Assembly: GCA_043784605.1 (NCBI GenBank)
Contig: JAYVYD010000183.1
Coordinates: 1 to 15,127 of the forward strand
Origin: JANYHY01 sp043784605
GTDB taxonomy: Bacteria > Myxococcota_A > Polyangia > Polyangiales > Polyangiaceae
Length of the DNA stretch: 15,127 nt
Direction of reading: 5' to 3'
The notes beneath the pieces are model-generated. The model did no database searches. It was not told the origin of the DNA and saw only the letters and a list, made by a program, of their open reading frames with translations. The translations under genes were made by a program, and so were the position numbers. The first letter of the stretch is position 1; each line of letters begins with the position of its first letter. Positions 1-5,709 of the stretch are shown piece after piece.

Positions 1-547
1 GGTAGTAGTCATCACCAATAAGAACAATATCAGTGTCACCTTCCCACCAAATATCATCATCTACATCAGCGATGGTATTAGCGACGTGAAGCACGATCTC
101 GATCACCTCCGCGTCGTCGTAACCGGCGGCCTTCACCGCCTGGACGTCGGCGTCGCTCACGTGCCCTCGTGCCTTGACGACCTTCGCGGCGAAACGCAGC
201 GCCGCATCGGCCTTCGGATCGCTAGAGCCGCCCTCGCGGTTCGCCGCGAGCTCTGCGTCGTCGAGCTTCGCCATGTTCTTGCCGATGTACGAGTGCGCGG
301 AGAGGCAATAGTCGCAGCCGTTCAGCTCGGCCACGGCGAGGGCGATGCGCTCGCGGGTCTTTGCCTCGAGCTTGCCCTTGCCCAACGCACCGTTGAGTCC
401 GAGGTAGCCCTCGAGCGCTGACGGACTGTTGCCGACGACGCGAAACAGGTTGGGAGCGGAGCCGAACTGCTTTTGCACGGCCTCGAGTAGCGGCTGCGAA
501 GCGGCGGGCGAGGCGGCGATGGAAGCGGGGGTAGCGATGCGAGTCAT
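1..547 (-). CDS. AhpD-like / carboxymuconolactone decarboxylase family protein (partial)
   Basis: This is an alkylhydroperoxidase-like protein of the AhpD/CMD family, cytoplasmic helical proteins that reduce peroxides through a CxxC pair. The minus-strand frame opens at ATG 547 and has no stop before the window edge, giving 182 visible codons, close to the usual full family length. The redox centre NGCDYCLSAH sits at about residues 77-85 (C78, C81, H85), with a Glu at 74 as in the family. The C-terminal family pattern HVA-NT is recognisable at about residues 154-158. After that the protein stops resembling the family and becomes acidic (IADVDDDIWWEGDTD). Over the last 80 bases GC falls to 31/80, so the left edge may be a chimeric joint. 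The gene is divergent from the LysR gene, which probably regulates it. The family call is secure; the substrate is unknown. Confidence 0.85.
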   Translation of the reverse strand, partial: MTRIATPASIAASPAASQPLLEAVQKQFGSAPNLFRVVGNSPSALEGYLGLNGALGKGKLEAKTRERIALAVAELNGCDYCLSAHSYIGKNMAKLDDAELAANREGGSSDPKADAALRFAAKVVKARGHVSDADVQAVKAAGYDDAEVIEIVLHVANTIADVDDDIWWEGDTDIVLIGDDYY

Positions 548-631
548 TGGGAGTTCTCTTTTCCGTGGGTCGGGGCGAGACGTTCGACCCGGCGCACCAA
601 GAGCAATGCGGCTCGTCACCTTCTTCAACAA

Positions 632-669
632 TGCATTCAGTTGACACTTCACCATTGTGAATGATGCAA
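632..669. promoter_or_regulatory. candidate LysR operator and promoter in the divergent spacer
   Basis: The spacer between the AhpD-like gene and the LysR gene holds a perfect inverted repeat TTCAC-N4-GTGAA at 648-661. It contains the T-N11-A spacing expected of LysR sites (T648 to A660). An imperfect outer pair, TGCATTCA at 632-639 and TGAATGATGCA at 659-669, extends the dyad. A TTGACA box lies at 641-646 with weak -10 candidates (TGCAAT 665-670). LysR regulators commonly bind such sites between themselves and their divergent target. Binding here is inferred. Confidence 0.4.
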
Positions 670-677
670 TAATCGAA

Positions 678-1619
678 GTGGACCGCCTCGAAGCCATGAG
701 CGTGTTCGTGTCCGTCGCGGACTTGCACGGCTTCGCGCCGGCCGCGCGGCGCCTGGGTCTTTCGCCGTCCGCCGTCACGCGGCTCGTCGCCGCCCTCGAG
801 GAACACCTCGGCACACGACTGCTCCAACGCACCACGCGCTCGGTCACGCTGACCGACGCGGGCACTCGCTATCTGGAGCGCGCGCGGCGCATCCTCGGAG
901 AAGTGGCGGAGGCCGAAGGGGCCGCACGCGTCGAGCGCAACGTGCCTACCGGTCGCCTCGTGGTGACGGCGCCTTCCGTGTTCGGGCGCTTGCACGTCGC
1001 GCCGCTGATGTGCGCATTCCTCGAGAAATATCCGGCGATCACGGGCGAGCTCTCGCTATCCGATCGCATGGTGAACCTGGTCGAGGACGGGATCGATCTC
1101 GCGGTTCGCATCGGCGCGCTCGAGGACTCGAGCTACGTCGCCCGGCCCGTCGGCCTCGTCCGCCGAGTCGTCGTCGCATCGCCGAAGTACCTCGCGAAGC
1201 ACAGTCGGCCGCGCGCGCCCGCCGACGTCGCACGCCATTCGGTCATTCAGCTCACGTCCCTCGACGCGACCCCCGAGTGGCGGTTGGTCGTGAACGGCGC
1301 GATCGTGCGAGCGCCGTTCGTGCCGCGCTACGTGACCAACAGCGCCGATGCGGCCATCGGCCATGCCGAGCGAGGAGGAGGGCTCGCGATGGCGCTCTCG
1401 TACCAAGCGGCCGAGGCGCTAGAGGCAGGCCGCCTCGAGGTCGTGCTCGAAGAGCTGGAGCCGGCTCCCCTGCCAATCCAGATCGTCTATCCAACGACGC
1501 GCCTGCTCTCCGCCAAGGTGCGGGCTTTCGTCGAGCTGTGCTTGAAGACGTGCTCGTGGGATTTCACGTTTGGCACGAAGTCGTTTTCCGGGGGGCGCTC
1601 GAGACGCCCTGGAACGTAG
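678..1619 (+). CDS. LysR family transcriptional regulator
   Basis: This is a LysR-type transcriptional regulator: an N-terminal winged helix-turn-helix binds DNA and a C-terminal periplasmic-binding-like domain senses an effector. The N-terminal part (GFAPAARRLGLSPSAVTR, then LEEHLGTRLLQRTTRSVTLT) is a textbook LysR DNA-binding domain. The effector domain follows from about residue 93, with the usual segments DLAVRIG and GGGLAMALS. I chose GTG 678 because it gives the usual family start MDRLEAMSVF. An in-frame GTG at 657 would add seven residues, but it overlaps the putative operator; neither start has a clear ribosome binding site. The family match ends near RAFVELCLK. The last 24 residues look unrelated and run into a transposase remnant, so the 3' end may have been replaced. 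It is divergent from the AhpD-like gene, its likely target. Confidence 0.9.
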   Translation: MDRLEAMSVFVSVADLHGFAPAARRLGLSPSAVTRLVAALEEHLGTRLLQRTTRSVTLTDAGTRYLERARRILGEVAEAEGAARVERNVPTGRLVVTAPSVFGRLHVAPLMCAFLEKYPAITGELSLSDRMVNLVEDGIDLAVRIGALEDSSYVARPVGLVRRVVVASPKYLAKHSRPRAPADVARHSVIQLTSLDATPEWRLVVNGAIVRAPFVPRYVTNSADAAIGHAERGGGLAMALSYQAAEALEAGRLEVVLEELEPAPLPIQIVYPTTRLLSAKVRAFVELCLKTCSWDFTFGTKSFSGGRSRRPGT

Positions 1620-1658
1620 ACGTTCCACCGCCGCCTCGAAGGGGTCCACGAATAGAAG

Positions 1659-1778
1659 TCAGAGCCCGCCTCGTAGGGACCGTCCCCGAGATCCGGCCCG
1701 CATCGCTGCGAGGCCGATACGGCCGTGCTTCGTCATCTCATCCATCAGCTTCCTCACCTGCGCGTCCGTCGTGCTCAC
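1659..1778 (-). pseudogene. remnant of an IS21-type transposase (istA-like N-terminus)
   Basis: From GTG 1778 the minus strand reads STTDAQVRKLMDEMTKHGR, then IGLAAMRAG, and stops after 39 codons. From memory this resembles the N-terminal helix-turn-helix of IS21-family IstA proteins (TDAQVRxLM...LAAxxAGMDRKTARKY). The expected MDRKTARK block is missing. A DPFEA segment typical of the next part of IstA appears in a different frame at about 1635-1649. The piece is therefore truncated and frameshifted. Its position just inside the terminal-type repeats at 1838-1879, and reading away from them, fits an IS21 left end. The assignment rests on a short stretch. Confidence 0.4.
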
Positions 1779-1837
1779 CGGCCCATCGTCCACCCTCTCG
1801 GTGGCCGCCGGCGCCCGAACGACGCGTCTCAAAAAAA

Positions 1838-1883
1838 TGGGGAAATCTAGTTGTCGTCCATGGGGAGAAGTAATTGTCGCTCA
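1838..1883 (-). mobile_element. probable IS21-type element end with two terminal repeats
   Basis: Two direct repeats of 19 bp, TGGGGAAATCTAGTTGTCG (1838-1856) and TGGGGAGAAGTAATTGTCG (1861-1879), match at 15 of 19 positions with a 23-bp period. IS21-family elements carry several such transposase-binding repeats inside each terminus. On the minus strand the end would begin TGAGCGACAATTAC at 1883, with the transposase remnant inside. The broken cytochrome gene starts immediately outside. No matching right end was found in the window, so only a fragment remains. Confidence 0.45.
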
Positions 1884-1885
1884 GC

Positions 1886-2804
1886 ATGGCCTCCTTCGAT
1901 TGCCTCACGTGCCACGCCAACGTCGTCGCCGGGCGGACGTTGATTGGCGTCGGGAATAGCCAACTCGACTTGCAGGGGCTTTTTGATGATCTCGCGCAGC
2001 TGCGCATCGTCGCTCAATCGTCCGGATTCGCAGTTCCACCGCTTAGGGATGTATCTCGCCGCGCAGTACGAGCCATCCGCCTCCTCCGGGTTGCACACGG
2101 CTGCGGGATCTCAAGCGCCGGCGTGGTGGACCCTTCGCTGTCGAAAGAAAATGTATCTCGACGGATCGGGGCAAGCAGCGGGATATCGCACGATGATGGC
2201 GACGCTCCTCGCGTCGGGTGAGCCTCTCAGCACACTCAAATCGATGGATGGGACGTTCGCCGACCTCTACCAATACATTCTCTCGGCGACTCCGCCGTGC
2301 TGGAATCTGACCGCCATCGATTCGTCGACGCAACACAGGGGAGAGGCGGTGTTCAACGCATCGTGCGCGTCGTGCCATGGCGTCCACTCGGGTGCGGCCG
2401 CACACTTCCCCGACCAAGTGATCTCGGCCAGTTCGGTCGGCACCGACCCGATTCGTTCAGCCAGCTTTGCGCCGGCGGATGCTGCGTGGATCAACAGCAC
2501 CTGGTTCGGTGTCAACGGTCAGGCTCCCTATGCCATGACCGCTACGGGCCTCGTTGGCGTCCTCGATTCGACGAAGCGTCCCGCCCGTTGGCAGCGAACG
2601 GGAAGCGACTCTTCCGACTACGATCCGTCCACGGTTGGTTGGCGCTACACCACGTCGAATACCTCGCTAGGAAATGCGACCCTCGAGGCACGTCGCAGCT
2701 TCGACACGGGCCTTTCGGGGCTCGCGAACGGCGGCCACACGTACGCAGATTCTTTGACGGATGCGCAACGCTCGGACTTGCTCGAGTACCTGCGGTCGCT
2801 GTAG
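1886..2804 (+). pseudogene. c-type cytochrome (di-haem type), 5'-truncated and frameshifted
   Basis: Two haem c attachment motifs are visible in different frames: CLTCH at 1901-1915 (frame of ATG 1886) and CASCH at 2364-2378 (frame ending at the stop at 2802-2804). The first frame is sensible through LDLQGLFDDLAQLR. The second is sensible from about PDSQFHRLGMYLAAQYEP, so a single-base shift lies at about 1990-2025. Later segments (DGTFADLYQYIL, RGEAVFNASCASCHG, APYAMTATGLVGVLDSTKRP, HTYADSLTDAQRSDLLEYL) follow the pattern of periplasmic di-haem cytochromes related to cytochrome c peroxidase/RoxA-like proteins. There is no signal peptide, because the gene begins right at the IS-type end. I infer that the insertion removed the N-terminus and that the gene is dead. 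A sequencing error could explain the frameshift but not the missing export signal. Confidence 0.7.
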
Positions 2805-3089
2805 CGCGGTCTCTCATCTGGAGGACGCCCGCCGAGATCGCCCGCGAAGGCGCGAGAGGCGGCGACGTTCCTGCGCGAGCTTCGCTAGGTCGGTTGAAGA
2901 GTGTGGAGGCCGCAGGGTCCGCGCGCTTGACTGCGCGGTAGGCGACTTCACGGTTCGCTTGTCGTCGTACCTACAGCCGAAGGGCTCGGCTCGTACCTCC
3001 GCACGCACGTGGGTCGCGTGCCGCAACCTCGCGCGCTGGGTACACGTCAAGCGGGCCGGGTGATCCGCGAACGGCACGCGAACAAGTCG
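2805..3089. other. intergenic stretch without a recognisable gene
   Basis: About 285 bases lie between the cytochrome pseudogene and the convergent 3090-3767 gene. I read all six frames. The short ORFs show arginine/serine-rich, low-information translations typical of random GC-rich DNA. I saw no terminator hairpin with a T-run, no tRNA-like fold and no repeats. Confidence 0.5.
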
Positions 3090-3767
3090 TCAGCGCCGCC
3101 GGAGGAGCGCGACGAGGACGTCGAGGCGTACGTGGACCGTCGCCACGAAGTGGCCCTTGCGGCTCGCGATCTCGACCTTCGCGGCGCGGTCCTGCTTCTT
3201 GAATATCTTGGCGATTCGCGTGGCCTCTCGCGCAGCCTCGAGGGCGGCCTCGCTCTTCTTCTTGCGCGGGCGCACCTCCCGGGCGAGCTCCGTGAGCTCA
3301 CGGCGCGACAGGTGGGAGACATCTCGCACGGCTCCGTGGACTGTCACGCGTTTGCTGAGCAACGAGGCCGCCGTGTCGGCCTCGGGAGTCGCAGCGGCCA
3401 GCGCGACGAGCGCATAGGCGCGTTCTTGTCCCATGCTGATGGCCGTGGCGCGCGGCAGCGCCTTGACGACCGCGATGAGCTTGAAGGCCTGGGTGCGCCC
3501 CATCACGCCCCGCGTGGTGATGATGTCGCCGAAGCTCGTATGGCCCAACGCCATATGCAGCTTCTTGTCGAGCAGCTCTTTGAGGGCTTCTCCGATGTCA
3601 TAGAAGGCATCGACGATGTTCTCTTTGCGGCGCGCGATGAGCGTCAACAGCTCCTCGGCGCGTCGTGCGGCGGCGGTATTGAGCGCGGCGCCCGCCTTGG
3701 CGAGCGAGCGAGTCTTCTCGAGAGTGTCGCTGGCGCGTGCCTTGGCGAGTATGTGGGACTTTTTCAT
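3090..3767 (-). CDS. hypothetical protein with DNA-binding-like helical region
   Basis: A 225-aa basic, mostly helical protein that I cannot assign to a named family. ATG 3767 is chosen because a perfect AGGAGG lies six bases upstream; a longer frame from further upstream would run through this site. Residues 1-48 are a lysine/arginine/alanine-rich helix. Residues 49-105 (DAFYDIGEALKEL ... LGHTSFGDII ... GRTQAFKLIAVV) resemble the helix-turn-helix-like segment of DUF3102/ParB-type plasmid and phage proteins. Residues 160-195 are highly charged, and the C-terminus (HFVATVHVRLDVLVALL) may form a small separate strand-helix unit. The large dyad 54 bases upstream of the start could be its own operator. 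This suggests an autoregulated DNA-binding protein, possibly from a mobile element, but the function is unproven. Confidence 0.75.
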   Translation of the reverse strand: MKKSHILAKARASDTLEKTRSLAKAGAALNTAAARRAEELLTLIARRKENIVDAFYDIGEALKELLDKKLHMALGHTSFGDIITTRGVMGRTQAFKLIAVVKALPRATAISMGQERAYALVALAAATPEADTAASLLSKRVTVHGAVRDVSHLSRRELTELAREVRPRKKKSEAALEAAREATRIAKIFKKQDRAAKVEIASRKGHFVATVHVRLDVLVALLRRR

Positions 3768-3772
3768 CTGTC

Positions 3773-3778
3773 CCTCCT
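3773..3778 (-). promoter_or_regulatory. strong Shine-Dalgarno site AGGAGG
   Basis: On the minus strand AGGAGG is followed by GACAG and then ATG 3767. This is the best ribosome binding site in the window and fixes the start of the 225-aa gene. Confidence 0.8.
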
Positions 3779-3820
3779 TAGGCCCAGACAATACCTGACA
3801 ATTCCCAGGCAATGGTTCGG

Positions 3821-3858
3821 GTACAGCCACCTGTACTCACAAGTACAGGTGGCTGTAC
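3821..3858. promoter_or_regulatory. perfect 17-bp dyad made of two GTACAG-N4-CTGTAC palindromes
   Basis: The left arm (3821-3837) and right arm (3842-3858) are perfect reverse complements around the spacer CACA. Each arm contains its own palindrome, GTACAGCCACCTGTAC and GTACAGGTGGCTGTAC, so the site is a nested dyad with two potential protein-binding half-sites. It lies 64 bp past the stop of the SOUL gene and 54 bp before the start of the 225-aa gene, both on the minus strand. No T-run follows on either strand, so a simple intrinsic terminator is unlikely. A repressor operator, or a hairpin insulating the two units, fits better. The structure is certain; the role is inferred. Confidence 0.75.
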
Positions 3859-3922
3859 TTGATCCGACTCGTTTCCTTCACTGCGGTTCTGTCGATGGTG
3901 GTCGTGGCGGCCCCGTCGCCGT

Positions 3923-4486
3923 CTATCCGTCAATCGTCAGCCAGACCTCGTTGCGCCTCATGAACCACAGGGTCCACGGGGGGTCATAGCGGTTCACCTC
4001 TACTTCGCCCGAAGGTCGAAGACCCTGCGCCGATAACCACGAGCGCAAGAGCTCGGCGTGGCTGGCGAAGCTCTCGTTGGTCCACCGACCACTGAACTTC
4101 AGGACACCGACGCGAGTCGGCAGGACCTCGCGGAGCGTGACGCGCGCGTCGGTAGGCTCGGGGAGCGTCGCGAGCGCCTCGCCCTCCGGCATCGTGAACG
4201 ATACCGTCCATGAGCGTTCGCCTTCGGCCTTCTGCCCAACGGGAGCGGTCATCGCGATCTTCCGCGCGTCGGCCGTTTGACCCACGGGCGCGGTCATGGA
4301 CATTTTGGTCGTCGCCTTGTTTCCCCCGAAGATGTAGCCGGCGAGGCGCCGGAAGCCCTCGCTCTCGGCCTGCTTGCGATCGCCGGTGACGTGAGTCTCT
4401 GCAACGATGCGAGCCCAGTAGCGACGCACCTCGAACTCGCGGTCGCGAACCTCGAGCGTAAACTTCGGCTCTTCAACTTTAGCCAT
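3923..4486 (-). CDS. SOUL family haem-binding protein
   Basis: A 187-aa member of the SOUL/HBP family, soluble proteins that bind haem or other tetrapyrroles. The N-terminal pattern (FTLEVRDREFEVRRYWARIVAET) and GFRRLAGYIFGGN at about residues 45-56 are diagnostic. So are the paired SMTAPVGQ and AMTAPVGQ segments (about 63-70 and 78-85) and the C-terminal RYDPPWTLWFMRRNEVW (about 167-182). There is no signal peptide, so it should be cytoplasmic. ATG 4486 is preceded by an AGG at suitable distance. It starts 33 bp after the carbonic anhydrase stop on the same strand, so it is probably the last gene of the dab operon. Why a haem binder would sit with inorganic-carbon genes is unclear. Confidence 0.9.
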   Translation of the reverse strand: MAKVEEPKFTLEVRDREFEVRRYWARIVAETHVTGDRKQAESEGFRRLAGYIFGGNKATTKMSMTAPVGQTADARKIAMTAPVGQKAEGERSWTVSFTMPEGEALATLPEPTDARVTLREVLPTRVGVLKFSGRWTNESFASHAELLRSWLSAQGLRPSGEVEVNRYDPPWTLWFMRRNEVWLTIDG

Positions 4487-4519
4487 TGTACCTACCCAAT
4501 CGGAGCTGCAAGGAGCGCC

Positions 4520-5134
4520 TCAGACCTCAGCGAACGTGTCGCCGTATCGGTCATACAGTAGTAACCCGCCACGCTCGAGGTCTAGATAGAGCGCATCTAC
4601 TTGAAGACTCCCGTCCTCGACGCGGGCCCGCACCCATGGGAACGCGAGCAGGTTGGCCAAGGAGGACTTCAAAGCCTCGAGCTCGCAATGGCGCTGCCGC
4701 TCCTCCCTCGACAGGCCTTCTTTGGCCAGGGTTCGATCACGCGCGGAGGCCCCCATCTCCAGCCACAGATTGATGAAGTCTGTGCGAGGCGCCGGCGGAT
4801 CCAGCAGCGCCTGGATCCCTCCGCACCCGGCATGGCCGAGGACGACGAACTGACCGACCTTGAGGATCCGCACCGCGTACTCGATCGCCGCCGAAGTGGA
4901 ATGATGGTGTTGGTCGGGCTCGTAGGGGGGCACGAGGTTGGCGATGTTGCGAATGAGGAACACCTCGCCGGGGATTGCGTCGAAGACACGCGTGGTATCG
5001 ATGCGGCTGTCGCAGCAGGTGACAATCGCGTAGCGCGGGTGTTGAGGCCGGCCAGCGAGACGTTCGAACCGCGCGCGGTTGGCCTCGAAGTAGTCGGCGC
5101 GGAAGCGTTGGAAGCCCTCGATCAATCGTTCCAT
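4520..5134 (-). CDS. beta-class carbonic anhydrase
   Basis: This enzyme catalyses reversible hydration of CO2 to bicarbonate in the cytoplasm. All hallmark residues of a type I beta-carbonic anhydrase are present: zinc ligands C40, H101 and C104 (motifs CCDSR and GHAGCGG) and the D42/R44 catalytic dyad. Other family segments are IRNIANLVPPY (about 61-71) and STSAAIEYAVRILKV (about 79-93). The length, 204 aa, is normal. ATG 5134 gives the usual N-terminus (MERLIEGFQRFRADYF). It follows the carbonic-anhydrase-like gene by 56 bp and precedes the SOUL gene by 33 bp, all on the same strand. Next to DabBA it probably equilibrates CO2 and bicarbonate, or supplies a housekeeping carbonic anhydrase co-regulated with uptake. 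It is clearly a paralogue of its upstream neighbour but much better conserved. Confidence 0.95.
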   Translation of the reverse strand: MERLIEGFQRFRADYFEANRARFERLAGRPQHPRYAIVTCCDSRIDTTRVFDAIPGEVFLIRNIANLVPPYEPDQHHHSTSAAIEYAVRILKVGQFVVLGHAGCGGIQALLDPPAPRTDFINLWLEMGASARDRTLAKEGLSREERQRHCELEALKSSLANLLAFPWVRARVEDGSLQVDALYLDLERGGLLLYDRYGDTFAEV

Positions 5135-5190
5135 TGGGTCTACTCGCAGATCGAGGTCATCGGTTTCAAAGGGGCGCGGATGGCTGCGCG

Positions 5191-5709
5191 CTATGCGGAC
5201 AGCTCGTCGAAGCGGGCGAACATCGCCGTGAGCTCAGCGTCTTGCATGAGCTTCGACGCGCGTCCCTCGAAGTCACATGCATAGAGCTCGGACGAGACCT
5301 CGTCGAACCAGAGGGCCCGAATCGTCACACGCGCTCGGCGCAGCATGGGCCCGAGCAGCGGGTCCTCCACAAGCACGCGAGAGCGCGCCACGAGTAGCGC
5401 CTGGCTCGCTTCAGGCGTGCGCGCGTGATCGTCCCCGCGGCAGCTATCGTGACCGCAGACCACGATGTGGCGGACGCCTTGGCAGATCGCGCCGTACTCC
5501 AGGGTTGCGCGCGCCCCTGAGTCGAGATCGAGCGGCCCGCCCGCGAGGGTCTGCAGCACGTACGCCGTCGGAAATGCGGCGAGTAGCGACTCCGTGGCTG
5601 CGCTCTCCGAGCACGCGACGAACATCAGACGCGTGTGATCTCGAACGAGACGGTCGGGGTGCGCCTCGCGGAGCGCACGAAGCGCGAGCTGCCAGCGTGC
5701 GCGCGTCAT
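5191..5709 (-). CDS. carbonic-anhydrase-like protein with altered catalytic motif
   Basis: A 172-aa protein with the beta-carbonic-anhydrase layout: MFVACSESAA at about residues 29-38 and HIVVCGHDSCRG at about 81-92. The three zinc ligands appear kept (C33, H87, C90). In the CxDSR motif the Asp is Glu (E35) and the Arg is Ala (A37), so the Asp-Arg dyad that gates the zinc is lost. It is shorter than its neighbour at 4520-5134. I start it at ATG 5709, whose ATGA overlaps the stop of the dabBA ORF, indicating translational coupling. An in-frame upstream start would reach further into dabA. Possible roles are an accessory subunit of DabBA, a CO2/bicarbonate sensor, or an enzyme with changed activity. 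Fold confidence is good; activity is open. Confidence 0.85.
   Translation of the reverse strand: MTRARWQLALRALREAHPDRLVRDHTRLMFVACSESAATESLLAAFPTAYVLQTLAGGPLDLDSGARATLEYGAICQGVRHIVVCGHDSCRGDDHARTPEASQALLVARSRVLVEDPLLGPMLRRARVTIRALWFDEVSSELYACDFEGRASKLMQDAELTAMFARFDELSA

Noticed and set aside
222..995. Minus-strand 257-codon frame across the AhpD/LysR spacer
   Set aside because: It overlaps both real genes in wrong frames, and its arginine-rich translation has no family pattern.
1570..1740. Minus-strand frame reading GPYEAGSDFYSW after the transposase remnant
   Set aside because: GC-rich third positions make it look coding, but it has no start, overlaps the LysR 3' end and matches nothing I recognise.
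3821..3858. Dyad as a rho-independent terminator
   Set aside because: The stem is perfect, but no T-run follows on either strand. The nested palindromes fit protein binding better. Terminator function is not excluded.
3009..3989. Plus-strand open frame of 326 codons opposite the 225-aa gene
   Set aside because: The opposite strand has a perfect ribosome binding site and a better protein. This frame crosses the dyad and the SOUL gene end and has no recognisable domain.
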